DNA of 64,000 nt from Luteibacter aegosomaticola (GCF_023078475.1 NZ_CP095741.1:434001-498000), one strand, 5' to 3'; positions 9,339-18,505 are shown, counted from the stretch's first letter. Translations and numbers: made by a program. The notes: generated from the letters alone by a model not told the origin.

Positions 9339-9405
9339 ATCCGGCCCGAAGCCGGTAAGGGAAATGGCCTTGCCTGCTTTGCTATGGGCACCGCAGGTTT
9401 CGGCG
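9302..9405 (-). ncRNA. Candidate intergenic small RNA (~100 nt)
   Basis: The 243-base gap between two minus-strand genes holds a complete transcription unit. A sigma-70-like promoter (TTGCTT, 17 bases, TATCAT) predicts a start near 9405, and a textbook intrinsic terminator ends it near 9302. Between them, reading on the minus strand, are a CCTGC/GCAGG stem enclosed by GCC/GGC, a CCGGC-TTCGG-GCCGG tetraloop-like hairpin and the terminator stem. No start codon with a ribosome-binding site is visible. It does not match tmRNA, 6S, SRP RNA or RNase P as I know them. It could instead be the 3' UTR of the phosphatase gene, since the terminator serves both. Confidence 0.5.
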
Positions 9406-9411
9406 AGGCAA

Positions 9412-9440
9412 ATGATAGTTAACTGACATTGCTAAAGCAA
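9412..9440 (-). promoter_or_regulatory. Predicted promoter of the candidate small RNA
   Basis: Minus-strand -35 TTGCTT (9435-9440), 17-base spacer, -10 TATCAT (9412-9417). Each hexamer matches the sigma-70 consensus at four or five positions and the spacing is ideal. The region is AT-rich against a GC-rich background. Confidence 0.5.
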
Positions 9441-9448
9441 TACGTCAG
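9423..9448. repeat. Interrupted inverted repeat overlapping the small-RNA promoter
   Basis: CTGAC-ATTGC, four-base centre TAAA, GCAAT-(AC)-GTCAG: two pairs of matching arms with a two-base bulge. It covers the -35 hexamer and part of the spacer, so it could be a regulator-binding site. Only the symmetry is seen; a binding factor is inference. Confidence 0.4.
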
Positions 9449-9471
9449 GAAACTATGCCTAAGTAATTGAT

Positions 9472-10392
9472 TTAATTGGTACGCAGCGCGCCGATCTTCT
9501 TCTGGCGGCGCTCTTCGCGAGGCAGAGTGTAGTCGTTATCGAACAGCGCGGGTTCCCAGCTGCCGTAAGTGGGGTTCGGAAGGACGAACCAGCGCTCGCC
9601 GATCCAGGCGGTATAAGGCGCCATGGCCTTCGCCCGGCCCTCGGCCGTATTGCCGTAAACGTTGGCGAAATCGCCGATCTGGTCGCCGAACTGCATGAGC
9701 ACGCGGTACTTGCTGGCGATCAGCTGGCGGCGGCAGCCCTTTTCGGTACCGGCCTGCTCACAGCCCTCGACGAAGGTACCCAGCCCGAGGAACGACTCCT
9801 TGCCGGCGACGGGGAAGCCCGCCGAACGCAGGTTAGCCAGCGTCGCGTCGTTGAGATCCTTCGCGCGGTTGGAAACGAAGATCACGGCGATGCCGTGGTC
9901 GGCGGCGAACTTCGTGAAGGCCACGGCGCCGGTCATCGGCTTCGCCTTCTGTTCCTGGCACCACGCGGCCCATTCGGCTTCGTTGAACTCGCCGCCCGAG
10001 CGGATCAGGCGCGCCTGGTAGGGCGAGTTATCCAGCGCGGTTTCGTCCACGTCGAGCACCACGGCCGGCTTCAGGCCCTTGAGCGACGGGTGGGCGGCGC
10101 GGTCGTCCTTGGCCAGGGCATCCCAGTTCGGGTCCGCCTTGGCTTTGAGAAGTTTCTCCTGCGCATTGCGGTACGCCTGGAGGTAGATGAAATCGTGTTC
10201 GTTCGACGTCTGCGACCAGAGCACGGCATTCAGGTTGTCATCACCGGCCGGACCCTTGCTGGCCGGAGCGGCGGGAGCGGCAGCCGTGGCGGCTTCGGCG
10301 ACGGGCGTGCTGGCGGCAGGCGCGTGCGGCGCCGAAGCGCAGCCGGCGAGAACGAGGGCGGCTGCAAGCGCAGCCGGGGTGAACTTCATCAT
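9472..10392 (-). CDS. Acid phosphatase / 5'-nucleotidase, lipoprotein e(P4) family
   Basis: HAD-superfamily phosphatase of the e(P4)/class C acid phosphatase type, expected to dephosphorylate nucleotides or phosphomonoesters in the periplasm or outer membrane. The start is set at the ATG at 10390-10392, which has AGGGGA just upstream and gives a type II signal peptide with lipobox LVLAGC; an in-frame ATG nine codons earlier lacks this. The catalytic HAD motif LDVDETALDNSPY (nucleophile Asp followed by x-D) is clear. Later come VIFVSNRAKDL (motif II Ser/Asn) and GDQIGDFAN (motif IV acidic pair). The 306-residue length suits the family. It is divergent from the AI-2E transporter gene. Confidence 0.88.
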   Translation of the reverse strand: MMKFTPAALAAALVLAGCASAPHAPAASTPVAEAATAAAPAAPASKGPAGDDNLNAVLWSQTSNEHDFIYLQAYRNAQEKLLKAKADPNWDALAKDDRAAHPSLKGLKPAVVLDVDETALDNSPYQARLIRSGGEFNEAEWAAWCQEQKAKPMTGAVAFTKFAADHGIAVIFVSNRAKDLNDATLANLRSAGFPVAGKESFLGLGTFVEGCEQAGTEKGCRRQLIASKYRVLMQFGDQIGDFANVYGNTAEGRAKAMAPYTAWIGERWFVLPNPTYGSWEPALFDNDYTLPREERRQKKIGALRTN

Positions 10393-10537
10393 GGGATCCC
10401 CTGTGACATCGGGCGCCAATGCCCGAGGGCCGGCGATTGTGGCGGCAGTTTACGACAGGGTGACGACTGGCGGCACGCCTATGGCGCATACCTCCATGTA
10501 CTGACAGACTGCGCCCTCATCGTTGAAGAGCTTGTCC

Positions 10538-11554
10538 ATGGACGCTGAAACCCGGACCCGCGCCGTGCGGATGGCCAGTTACATCCTTGCCGGCGTCGCC
10601 CTCTTGCTGGTGATGTTCCTGCGCCTGCTGCCTGCGTTGCTCGCAGGCCTGCTGGTCTATGAGGTGGTGCTCTCCGTGGCGCCGCTTATGGGGCGCCGCC
10701 TGTCGGGCGAGCGCGCGCGCATCCTGGCCGTGGCGCTGGTGGGCGTGATCGTGGTCGGCCTGCTTACCCTGTTGATCCTGGGTGCGATCAGCTTCTTCCG
10801 TACCGAGATCGGTAACCCGGCCGACCTGTGGCAGAACAAGCTCATGCCGATGGTCGAGCGCGCGCGCCAGCAACTGCCGCCCACGGTGGTGGGCATGCTC
10901 CCCGATAGCGTGGATGCGCTGCGCGTCACGGCGCTGGACTGGGTGCGCTCGCACACCGAGACCCTCCAGCTGGCGGGCAAGGAGGCGGCGCGGGTGCTCG
11001 TCCACATCGTGCTTGGCCTGATCCTCGGCGCGTTCGTGGCCCTCAGCCGCGCGCGGCCCACGCACCAGATCGGGCCGTTCGCCGCGGAACTGGGCCTGCG
11101 TTGCGCCCGCCTCGCCGATGCGTTCCACAACATCGTCTTCGCCCAGATCAAGATTTCGCTCGTCAACACGGCCTTCACCGCGATCTTCCTGGTGATCGTG
11201 CTGCCGCTGTTCGGCCAGCACCTGCCGCTCACCAAGACGCTCATCGTCGTCACGTTCATCGTGGGCCTGCTGCCGGTCATTGGCAACCTGCTCTCCAATA
11301 CGGCCATCACCATCGTCGGCCTGTCGGTCGGCCTCTACGTGGGCCTGGGTGCGCTGGCCTTCCTCATCCTGATCCACAAGCTGGAATACTTCCTCAACGC
11401 GCGTATCGTCGGCGGGCAGATCCGGGCGCGTGCGTGGGAGCTGCTGGTGGCCATGCTGGTGTTCGAGGCGGCGTTCGGCTTGCCTGGCCTGGTGGCGGCC
11501 CCCATCTTCTACGCTTACATCAAGGCTGAACTGGAAGCCGAGCGCTTGATCTAG
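10538..11554 (+). CDS. AI-2E family transporter (UPF0118/PerM-like)
   Basis: Polytopic inner-membrane protein of 338 residues with about seven or eight predicted hydrophobic segments. These include a pair at the N-terminus, one around residues 65-85, and a C-terminal group containing the family-like FIVGLLPVIGNLLSN and a KLEYFLNARIVGGQIRARAWELL block. The family includes exporters of autoinducer-2 and Na+/H+-type carriers; the substrate here is unknown. The start is ATG at 10538 with GAAGAG seven bases upstream, rather than an upstream in-frame TTG. A second copy follows 50 bases later, about 65% similar by eye, so the pair is a tandem duplication. Confidence 0.85.
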   Translation: MDAETRTRAVRMASYILAGVALLLVMFLRLLPALLAGLLVYEVVLSVAPLMGRRLSGERARILAVALVGVIVVGLLTLLILGAISFFRTEIGNPADLWQNKLMPMVERARQQLPPTVVGMLPDSVDALRVTALDWVRSHTETLQLAGKEAARVLVHIVLGLILGAFVALSRARPTHQIGPFAAELGLRCARLADAFHNIVFAQIKISLVNTAFTAIFLVIVLPLFGQHLPLTKTLIVVTFIVGLLPVIGNLLSNTAITIVGLSVGLYVGLGALAFLILIHKLEYFLNARIVGGQIRARAWELLVAMLVFEAAFGLPGLVAAPIFYAYIKAELEAERLI

Positions 11555-11604
11555 CGTTCATCGCCCGGCTGCTGGAATCCCGCCACATACCAAGGAGTTT
11601 CAGC

Positions 11605-12624
11605 ATGGTCCGCGTCCCCGGGGATTCCCGCGCCATTCGCCTGGCCACCTATGTCCTCGCCGCGCTCGCGCTCTGGGGCATACTCATGCTGCACCTGATC
11701 TCGGCCCTGCTGGCCGGGCTGCTGGTGTACGAGGTGGTGGAAGGCATGACGCCGCTGATCCGCCGCGCCATCCCCGGCGAGCGCGCCCGCTTCATCGCGG
11801 TGGGTGTCGTGGCGGTCGTCGTGGTGGGTGTGATCGTGCTGCTGGTGGTCTCCGGCCTTAGCTTCTACCGCCATGACCTGGGTGATCCGCAGCAGCTATG
11901 GGACGAGAAGCTCCTGCCGCTGCTGGATAAGTCGCATGAGCAGTTGCCTGGGTGGATCACCAGCAACCTGCCGGACAGCTTCGCGGATTTCCGCTCGCAA
12001 GGCGTGGGCTGGGCGCACGATCACTCGGGCGATCTTCGCCTGATGGGCACCACGGCGGCGCGCGTGTTCGCCCACATCCTGATCGGCCTCGTGCTGGGCG
12101 CGATCGTCGCGATTTCGCATGGCAGCGGCGGCCGCCCCTCGCGCCCGCTGTCCTACGAACTCTCGGTGCGCACGACGCGCCTCGCTGACGCGTTCCACAA
12201 CATCATCTTCGCCCAGCTGAAGATCTCCGCCATCAACACCGCGCTCGCTGCCGGATTCCTGCTGGTGGCGCTACCGATCCTCGGTGTGCATGTGCCGCTG
12301 GCCAAGACACTGGTGATCGTCACCTTCGTCGTAGGCCTGCTGCCCGTGGTGGGCAATCTCATCTCGAACACCCTGGTGACGATCGCCGCGCTGTCCGTGG
12401 GCCTGTGGGTGGGTGTGGCGGCACTCGGCTTCCTCATCGTCGTGCACAAGCTGGAATACTTCCTCAACGCGCGCATCGTCGGCGGACAGATCCGCGCGCG
12501 CACGTGGGAATTGCTGGTGGCGATGCTGGTGTTTGAAGCCGCGTTCGGCATTGGCGGCCTGGTCGCCGGGCCGATCTACTACGCCTACCTGAAAAGCGAG
12601 CTGGAAGCCGAAAACCTGATCTAA
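11605..12624 (+). CDS. AI-2E family transporter, tandem paralogue
   Basis: A 339-residue paralogue of the preceding gene with the same layout. The last 100 residues (KLEYFLNARIVGGQIRAR, ELLVAMLVFEAAFG) are nearly identical between the two, while the hydrophilic loop at about 85-150 diverges. It has its own strong ribosome-binding site (AAGGAG) and probably shares a transcript with the upstream copy. Transport substrate unknown. It is followed by a long REP-pair element. Confidence 0.85.
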   Translation: MVRVPGDSRAIRLATYVLAALALWGILMLHLISALLAGLLVYEVVEGMTPLIRRAIPGERARFIAVGVVAVVVVGVIVLLVVSGLSFYRHDLGDPQQLWDEKLLPLLDKSHEQLPGWITSNLPDSFADFRSQGVGWAHDHSGDLRLMGTTAARVFAHILIGLVLGAIVAISHGSGGRPSRPLSYELSVRTTRLADAFHNIIFAQLKISAINTALAAGFLLVALPILGVHVPLAKTLVIVTFVVGLLPVVGNLISNTLVTIAALSVGLWVGVAALGFLIVVHKLEYFLNARIVGGQIRARTWELLVAMLVFEAAFGIGGLVAGPIYYAYLKSELEAENLI

Positions 12625-12631
12625 CCGCTAT

Positions 12632-12726
12632 GTAGGAGCCCACCCTGTGGGCGACATCTTTCGCGAGAACGCCGCAGGGCCTGTAGCGCGATCGCGAAAG
12701 ATGTCGCCCACAAGGTGGGCTCCTAC
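12632..12726. repeat. REP-pair (BIME-like) element, long type
   Basis: A 34-base unit, GTAGGAGCCCACC...CTTTCGCG, is followed after a short spacer by its inverse complement, ending CTCCTAC. It lies between convergent genes (AI-2E and rep). Further copies occur at 28744-28838 and 49983-50077. Such palindromic intergenic repeats are typical of Xanthomonads and Pseudomonads and are often dispersed by RAYT transposases; none is encoded here. Confidence 0.85.
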
Positions 12727-12742
12727 CGCGCGTTCGCGCTGT

Positions 12743-14737
12743 TTAGCCGTTACCCGCCAACATCGCGCGGATGCGCGCCATGTGCGATTCGGCCGTTTCC
12801 TTTTTCACTTCGGCATCGGCTTCGGGGTCCTGGCCATCCCAGTGCAGATCGTCGTCCGGCAGTTCGTCGAGGAAGCGGCTGGGGTCGTTGTTCAACACCT
12901 CGCCGTACTTGCGCGAGCGTGCCGAGAACGACAACGTCAGCATTTCCTTGGCGCGGGTGATGCCCACGTACATCAGCCGGCGCTCCTCATCCAGGCGGCC
13001 TTCGTCGATCGCGCCTTCGTGCGGCAGGGTGCCGTCCTCGCAGCCCACGATGAAGACGAAGCGGAACTCGAGGCCCTTGGCCGAATGCAGGGTCATCATG
13101 CGCAGCGCATTGCCCGGGTCATCTCGATCGGCGTGGCTGAGCAGGGCGAGCTGCTGGGCGATATCGCCTGTGCGCCCACCGTCGCGGCCCATGGCGCGGA
13201 ACCAGTCGATCAGTTCACGCAGGTTGCCCATGCGCCGTTCGCGCAACACTTCATCGGTGGTGCTTGCGGCCACGTGCGCACCGTAGCCGGTTTTCTCGAT
13301 CACGGTGGTGACGAGGTCCGCGGCGCTTTCGTGTACGGCGTGGCTGCGCAGTTCATCCATCAGGCGCGCAAAGCCCGCCAGTGCCGAGGCAGGGCGCGGA
13401 GCGATGTTCTTCAGCGCGCTGTCGCTGCGTGCCGCGTCGAGGAGCGAGGCATTGCGTGCCTGCGCCATCTCGCCGAGCTTCTCCAGCGAGGTGGCGCCGA
13501 TCTCGCGCTTCGGCGTGTTCACGATGCGCAGGAACGCCGCATCGTCCGTCGGGTTCGTGAGCAGGCGCAGGTAGCTCAGGATGTCCTTCACTTCCGCGCG
13601 ATCAAGGAACGACAACGCACCGCTCAGGTGGTACGGCACACGCGCCAGGCGTAGCGCCTTCTCGATGGGGCGCGCCTGGAAGTTGCCGCGGTACAGGATG
13701 CAGAAATCATCCCAGCGGCAGCCCTTGTCCTTGTAGCGCTCGTGCAGGCTCGATGCGATGGCGGCCACTTTCTCCGCTTCGTGCTCGCTGTCCTTGCACT
13801 CGATGACGCGGATGGGCGGCCCTTCGATATGGTCGCTCCACAGCTTCTTCTCGTGCACGTGCGGGTTGTTGGCGATGAGCTTGTTCGCCGCACGCAGGAT
13901 GCGTTTCGCGCAACGGTAGTTCTGCTCCAGCTTGATCACCTGCAGTTGCGGGTAATCGCGGCCGAGCTGGTCGATGTTCTCGGGGTTCGCGCCACGCCAG
14001 GCGTAGATGCTCTGGTCGTCGTCGCCCACGCAGGTGAAGCGAGCCTTGGGGCCGGCGATGGCCTTGAGCAGGCGGTACTGCGCGTCGTTGGTGTCCTGGT
14101 ATTCGTCGACCAGCAGGTAACGCAGGCGCTCCTGCCAGATGGCGCGGGCGTCGTCGTCGGTCTCAAGGATGCTGAGCGGAAGGCGGATCAGGTCGTCGAA
14201 ATCCACCGCGTTGAACGCGGCCAGGCGCTGTTGGTACAGGCCGTAGATCGTCGCCGCTTCCATCTCGCGCGCCGTGCGTGCCGCGGCCATGGCCTCGTCG
14301 GGGGTGAGGCCGGCGTTCTTGGCCTTGCCGACGAGATTGCGGATGCCCTGGATCACGTCCGGCTTCACGCCCTTCGGCGAAAGCTCCTTGATCATGTTCG
14401 CGCTGTCGTCGGCATCCAGCACCGAGAAGCCGCGGCGCAGCTGTGCGCGGGCATGCTCGATCTGCAGGAACTTCAGGCCCAGGGCGTGGAAGGTGCACAC
14501 GGTGAGGGCGCGCGCCGACTCATCCGAGATGAGTTTGCTCACGCGCTCGCGCATTTCCTTCGCCGCCTTGTTGGTGAAGGTGATCGCGGCGATCTTCTCG
14601 GCGGCCAGATGGCGCCGGGAGATGAGGTGGGAGATCTTCTCCGTGATGACGCGGGTTTTGCCGGAGCCGGCGCCAGCGAGCACAAGGAGGGGGCCGTCGC
14701 AGTACTCGACAGCCGCGTGTTGTTGCGGATTCAGCAT
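12743..14737 (-). CDS. rep: ATP-dependent DNA helicase Rep
   Basis: Superfamily 1A 3'-5' DNA helicase that assists replication-fork progress. The start is placed at the ATG at 14735-14737 (MLNPQQHAAVEY), the usual Rep/UvrD N-terminus; the open frame continues upstream only as an artefact over tdk. Motifs: Walker A LVLAGAGSGKTRVI, motif Ia ITFTNKAAKEM, Walker B LLVDEYQDTN, motif III GDDDQSIYAWRGA, motif IV QNYR, and a C-terminal TLHSAKGLEF and YVGITRAKE. The 664-residue length matches Rep (about 670) better than UvrD (about 720). It is divergent from tdk. Confidence 0.93.
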   Translation of the reverse strand: MLNPQQHAAVEYCDGPLLVLAGAGSGKTRVITEKISHLISRRHLAAEKIAAITFTNKAAKEMRERVSKLISDESARALTVCTFHALGLKFLQIEHARAQLRRGFSVLDADDSANMIKELSPKGVKPDVIQGIRNLVGKAKNAGLTPDEAMAAARTAREMEAATIYGLYQQRLAAFNAVDFDDLIRLPLSILETDDDARAIWQERLRYLLVDEYQDTNDAQYRLLKAIAGPKARFTCVGDDDQSIYAWRGANPENIDQLGRDYPQLQVIKLEQNYRCAKRILRAANKLIANNPHVHEKKLWSDHIEGPPIRVIECKDSEHEAEKVAAIASSLHERYKDKGCRWDDFCILYRGNFQARPIEKALRLARVPYHLSGALSFLDRAEVKDILSYLRLLTNPTDDAAFLRIVNTPKREIGATSLEKLGEMAQARNASLLDAARSDSALKNIAPRPASALAGFARLMDELRSHAVHESAADLVTTVIEKTGYGAHVAASTTDEVLRERRMGNLRELIDWFRAMGRDGGRTGDIAQQLALLSHADRDDPGNALRMMTLHSAKGLEFRFVFIVGCEDGTLPHEGAIDEGRLDEERRLMYVGITRAKEMLTLSFSARSRKYGEVLNNDPSRFLDELPDDDLHWDGQDPEADAEVKKETAESHMARIRAMLAGNG

Positions 14738-14875
14738 CGGGATCGGCCCGGGCGGGCAGGCGAACGGACGAGGGGGCGATGGTAGCAGGACCGCCGGGGG
14801 ACCGCCCGGCCCGGCATCAGGACCCCGACCCTGGGCCGGATTCGCTAAAATGCCCGGTCGCGACCAGGAACCGGC

Positions 14876-15529
14876 ATGGCCAAGCTGTATTTCTATTATT
14901 CGGCGATGAACGCCGGCAAGACCACGACCCTGCTGCAGAGCGCCCATAACTACCATGAGCGCGGCATGCGGACGCTCATCCTCACCCCGGCGCTGGACAA
15001 CCGCTACGGGGAAGGCATCGTGGCCTCGCGGATCGGCCTGCAGGCCCGCGCCATGCGTTTCGCGGGCGATGAAGACGTCTTCGCCGTGGTGGACAAGGAC
15101 ATTGCCCAGCGCGGCCCCCTCCATTGCGTGTTGGTGGACGAAGCCCAGTTCCTGACGAAGAACCAGGTCTGGCAGCTCAGTGACGTGGTGGATCGCCTCG
15201 GGATCCCGGTGCTGGCCTACGGCCTGCGTACCGATTTCCGCGGCGAACTGTTCGAGGGTAGCCGCTACCTGCTGGCCTGGGCGGACAACCTCGACGAGAT
15301 CAAGACCATCTGCCACTCGGGCAAGAAGGCCACCATGGTCGTCCGCGTGGATGAACACGGTCGTGCCGTCACCGAAGGCCCCCAGGTTGAGATCGGCGGC
15401 AATGACCGCTATGTCTCCGTGAGCCGCGGCGAGTTCAAGAGCATTACCGCCGGAAAAGGCCGCATCGAGCTGCAGCAACCCGTGCTGCCGCTGGGCGAAA
15501 GCGAACCCGACGAAGGACAAGACGCGTGA
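14876..15529 (+). CDS. tdk: Thymidine kinase (class II)
   Basis: Phosphorylates thymidine to dTMP in pyrimidine salvage. Walker A is SAMNAGKTT (9-17) and the catalytic block is DEAQF (88-92), followed by the lasso segment GGNDRYVSV. The 217-residue length suits TK1-type enzymes. The structural zinc site of the family looks degraded: the usual pattern C-x-C...C-x-x-H of E. coli Tdk reads C146-x-S148...S183-x-x-E186 here. ATG start with AGGA five bases upstream. The stop overlaps the start of the next gene (GTGA), so the two are translationally coupled. Divergent from rep. Confidence 0.95.
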   Translation: MAKLYFYYSAMNAGKTTTLLQSAHNYHERGMRTLILTPALDNRYGEGIVASRIGLQARAMRFAGDEDVFAVVDKDIAQRGPLHCVLVDEAQFLTKNQVWQLSDVVDRLGIPVLAYGLRTDFRGELFEGSRYLLAWADNLDEIKTICHSGKKATMVVRVDEHGRAVTEGPQVEIGGNDRYVSVSRGEFKSITAGKGRIELQQPVLPLGESEPDEGQDA

Positions 15530-16299
15530 CCGAGACGACGACCCCCGCCGCCGAATGGCCGCGCCCCTACTGGCAGCCCAGCGATGAGCAGGGCGTGCTG
15601 CTGTTCTTCGTGTTCGGCAGCTTCGCCGAAGACGTGGCGATCCCTGCCATGAAGTACGGCAGCCCCGGCTTGCCCGAGGGCATCGAGATGCGCCGCCTCC
15701 AGAACAGCGTGCTGGCGCGGTGGGAAGGCTACCCGTTGGCTGGCGCCCTGGGTGACCTGCTGCGCGAGGACAACCCGGACGCTTTCCAGGCTGCCAAGGA
15801 TGCCCCGCACGTCATGGCGATCCGTGGCCGCTTCCCGGATAAGGATGACCTCGGTTATCTGCGCGATACGCTGGGCGTGGTCGCTGCGCTCACCGATGTG
15901 GGCGGCCAGGTCGTCGTCGACCCGCAGATCCTGACGCTGTTCAGTGCCACTGAATGGCGCGACCACTATCTGATCAAAGGTGGCGCGCCGACGCGCCACC
16001 ACGTGCTCATCCTGTGCAGCCCGGAGGAGACGAAGGGCCGCTCGTGGATCCGTACGCGCGGCATGCGCAAGTTCGGCCGCCCGGATGTGAGCATCACCAA
16101 CGTGCCGGACAACGAGATCGACCGCGTCGGCGCCCTCGCCGAGCGTTTTGTTGACCTCGGCGCGTTGGGTGCGCATTTCGAAAACGGACAGGCCATCGAA
16201 GTGGACGGCCTGCCCGTCGACCTGACGGTCGAACTGCACGGCGACGAGAACGATCCGCGCTTCAATAACTCCCACGCGGCGATGCGCTGGCCGGGCTGA
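15526..16299 (+). CDS. Conserved-looking hypothetical protein coupled to tdk
   Basis: A 257-residue soluble protein with GTG start overlapping the tdk stop codon by four bases. No signal peptide or membrane segment. The sequence is acidic and evenly composed, with good codon use for this genome, so it is a real gene. I do not recognise a domain with confidence; its general layout ([12 protein letters not shown], a [17 protein letters not shown] block and a [13 protein letters not shown]-terminus) is loosely reminiscent of DUF4261-type proteins. No function is assigned. It is convergent with the phospholipase-like gene 15 bases away. Confidence 0.7.
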   Translation: MTETTTPAAEWPRPYWQPSDEQGVLLFFVFGSFAEDVAIPAMKYGSPGLPEGIEMRRLQNSVLARWEGYPLAGALGDLLREDNPDAFQAAKDAPHVMAIRGRFPDKDDLGYLRDTLGVVAALTDVGGQVVVDPQILTLFSATEWRDHYLIKGGAPTRHHVLILCSPEETKGRSWIRTRGMRKFGRPDVSITNVPDNEIDRVGALAERFVDLGALGAHFENGQAIEVDGLPVDLTVELHGDENDPRFNNSHAAMRWPG

Positions 16300-16314
16300 T
16301 CGAGGCCCGCTCCG

Positions 16315-17550
16315 TCAGCGAGCCGGTGGCTCGAAGGTGGCGTGGGTTACGCCACCTTTCGGGCCGCCATCCACGGTGACTGCCGTGACGTGATCATCGA
16401 TCTGCGACTGATTGAACCGTGCGATGAGCGCACGCTCCCCGTGCAGGTCGCGACGTACCTCAATGGTGATCGCCGGCGAGGCGTTCTTTCCGCGCTCGGC
16501 CAGCGTGACACGCGTGCCGGCGGGTACATCGCGCACGACCGCGGAGCGCACCCGGTAAGGTGGACAGCGGTCGAGTTCGTCTTCGTTGAGGTCCACCGTG
16601 CGGCGTGCACCGGCGTGGATCGCGCATAGGCGTTCCCCCTGGCCATCTTCGCGATCGAAGAACTCGATCGTCCCGAGATTCAGGGCGGCAATGACGCTCC
16701 CCGCCTGACCCGCCTCCACGAAATCGACGGCGATGTAGTTCGGTTTGCGCCCGGCCGCCGGCAGGCAGTGGTCATCGACGCGCGTGCGCAGTTCGTCGTA
16801 ACGGTTGTCGTGCCACGCGTGCGGCCCGTACGGCGTATCGTGGAAGTGGTTCATGACGAATAGCCGCGGCCACGCGTAGCGTCCGGAAACGCCGGGTAGC
16901 GTGAGTGGCAGGTTGTCCCAGCGCGATCGGCACGTTCGATCATGCGTGGCGAGCGGACCCATGCTCCAATAGTTCTCAGCGGTGTAATCCTGGTCGAACA
17001 GGAGCGTGGCCTGCCCTGCGGACGTGTCGAGCTGGCCCGCATTGCGGTATTGCTGAGTGAAGATCACGAGTTTCTGGCCTGCTTCCGCCATTTGGCGGAC
17101 CGTGGGCCAGGTGTCGGTTTCCCAGTGATCCGGGTTGAACGAGAGGGCCATGGCCTCGGGTGCACGCGAAAGTTCATCGGCGAGTGCATCGCGGCTGATG
17201 TGATCCTCCAGATGCAGCGTGACCACGGCATGCACGTGACTGTGTACGTAGGGCAGGATCTCGTTATTCAGCGTGTCGGCAAGCGTCGGCTCCGTGCCGA
17301 TGCACGCGCCATGGCAGAGCCTCACGCGCCCGGCGCTTTCATGCAGGTCGAGCATGAGCCCGCGAACCCCAAGCTGCAGTTGCCGGCCAATCGGCAGCGT
17401 CTGGTTGGGAACGAGGGTGGTAGCGAACGCGTTGTGCGCCGTAAGCCACGTGTATTCGTGGAAGGGGCGATCGATGTCAGTGGCGAAGGGCACATCGGCG
17501 TGCGCGGCCGAGGTCGCGCCGAAAAGCGCGGCAAACAGGTACTTCTTCAT
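16315..17550 (-). CDS. Secreted PI-PLC-like phosphodiesterase
   Basis: Exported protein with a Sec signal peptide ending ATSAAHA, so mature from about residue 19. It resembles the phosphatidylinositol-specific phospholipase C X-domain superfamily: TAHNAF supplies the first catalytic His, GVRGLMLDLHE the metal/phosphate-binding Asp, and LCHGAC the second His. The C-terminal part (from about 290) is a beta-rich region with GERLCAIHAGARR that may be a small binding domain. Start set at the second ATG (17548-17550), which has AGGA six bases upstream. Stands alone; the substrate (phosphoinositide or another phosphodiester) is not determined. Confidence 0.78.
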   Translation of the reverse strand: MKKYLFAALFGATSAAHADVPFATDIDRPFHEYTWLTAHNAFATTLVPNQTLPIGRQLQLGVRGLMLDLHESAGRVRLCHGACIGTEPTLADTLNNEILPYVHSHVHAVVTLHLEDHISRDALADELSRAPEAMALSFNPDHWETDTWPTVRQMAEAGQKLVIFTQQYRNAGQLDTSAGQATLLFDQDYTAENYWSMGPLATHDRTCRSRWDNLPLTLPGVSGRYAWPRLFVMNHFHDTPYGPHAWHDNRYDELRTRVDDHCLPAAGRKPNYIAVDFVEAGQAGSVIAALNLGTIEFFDREDGQGERLCAIHAGARRTVDLNEDELDRCPPYRVRSAVVRDVPAGTRVTLAERGKNASPAITIEVRRDLHGERALIARFNQSQIDDHVTAVTVDGGPKGGVTHATFEPPAR

Positions 17551-17644
17551 ACGCATCCTTGCGTTGGTGGGGAGTGCGCAGGGTACCCACGGATCTGCGC
17601 CGGGGGAATCGGGTGTTAGCCGATGCGTGCTTCAGCGCGTGCAG

Positions 17645-18457
17645 CTATTTCTGGCAGCTCGGGCACCAGAACGAGGCGCGCTGCCCAAGGGTGACGACAC
17701 GGATGGGCGTACCGCAAACCTTGCACGCTTCGCCCGCGCGGCCGTACGCGAACAACTCCTGGAAGAAGTAACCTGGGGCGCCGTCGGGCGCGAGGAAATC
17801 GCGCAGCGTCGTGCCTCCACGCGTGATGGCGTAGGCGAGGATGCGCTTGATCTCTGCGGCGAGGCGCTCGTAGCGTTCGTACGACACCTTTCCTGCGGCG
17901 CGGCGCGGATCGATGCCAGCGGCAAACAACGCTTCGCTCGCGTAGATGTTGCCCACGCCCACCACGACGGCGTTATCCATGATGAAGGTTTTCACCGCGG
18001 CGCTGCGTCCGCGCGAAAGCTGGAACAGCCGCTCGCCGGTGAATTCATCCGTCAGTGGCTCGGGGCCGATGCCGTCGAGCAGTTCGTGGGTTTCGCCGGG
18101 GTTCTGCCAAAGCAGCGCGCCGAACCGGCGAGGGTCGGTGAAGCGCAGCACCTTGCCGGTGTCGAACGCGATATCGACATGGTCGTGCTTTGCGATGGGC
18201 GTATCCGCAGGCAACACTCGGAGCATGCCCGACATCCCCAGGTGCAGGAGCGCGGTACCCGCGCTGGTCTGCAGCAGCAGGTATTTCGCGCGACGATCCA
18301 CGCTCTCGACCACCTGCCCCGGCAGCAGGCTCGAGACCTCGGGCGGGATCGGCCAGCGCAGGTCAGGCCGGCGCAGCACCACGCCCGTGACGCGCCGCCC
18401 CTCGATATGGGGTGCGATGCCGCGGCGGGTGGTTTCGACTTCGGGTAATTCGGGCAT
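17645..18457 (-). CDS. mutM: Formamidopyrimidine-DNA glycosylase (Fpg/MutM)
   Basis: Base-excision repair enzyme removing 8-oxoguanine and formamidopyrimidines, with AP-lyase activity. The N-terminus MPELPEVE provides catalytic Pro2 and Glu3 after Met removal. The helix-two-turn-helix block [14 protein letters not shown] and C-terminal zinc finger ([11 protein letters not shown]...FWCPSCQK) are intact. The 270-residue length is standard. Lies 43 bases downstream of the last ABC-exporter gene on the same strand, with a REP half-element between. Confidence 0.97.
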   Translation of the reverse strand: MPELPEVETTRRGIAPHIEGRRVTGVVLRRPDLRWPIPPEVSSLLPGQVVESVDRRAKYLLLQTSAGTALLHLGMSGMLRVLPADTPIAKHDHVDIAFDTGKVLRFTDPRRFGALLWQNPGETHELLDGIGPEPLTDEFTGERLFQLSRGRSAAVKTFIMDNAVVVGVGNIYASEALFAAGIDPRRAAGKVSYERYERLAAEIKRILAYAITRGGTTLRDFLAPDGAPGYFFQELFAYGRAGEACKVCGTPIRVVTLGQRASFWCPSCQK

Positions 18458-18480
18458 GGCCTGAATGTGGGGCTGGGCGG

Positions 18481-18505
18481 GACCGCGCGCAAGCGCGTTC
18501 CTACA
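18481..18505. repeat. Short REP element overlapping a stop codon
   Basis: On the minus strand it reads GTAGGAACGCGCTTGCGCGC, a single unit of the short REP family. The TAG in its GTAGG head is the stop codon of the 155-aa gene ending at 18501. Confidence 0.7.

Noticed and set aside
14738..15520. N-terminal extension of the rep reading frame over tdk
   Set aside because: The frame is open upstream of MLNPQQ but runs antisense to tdk and has no relation to helicases.
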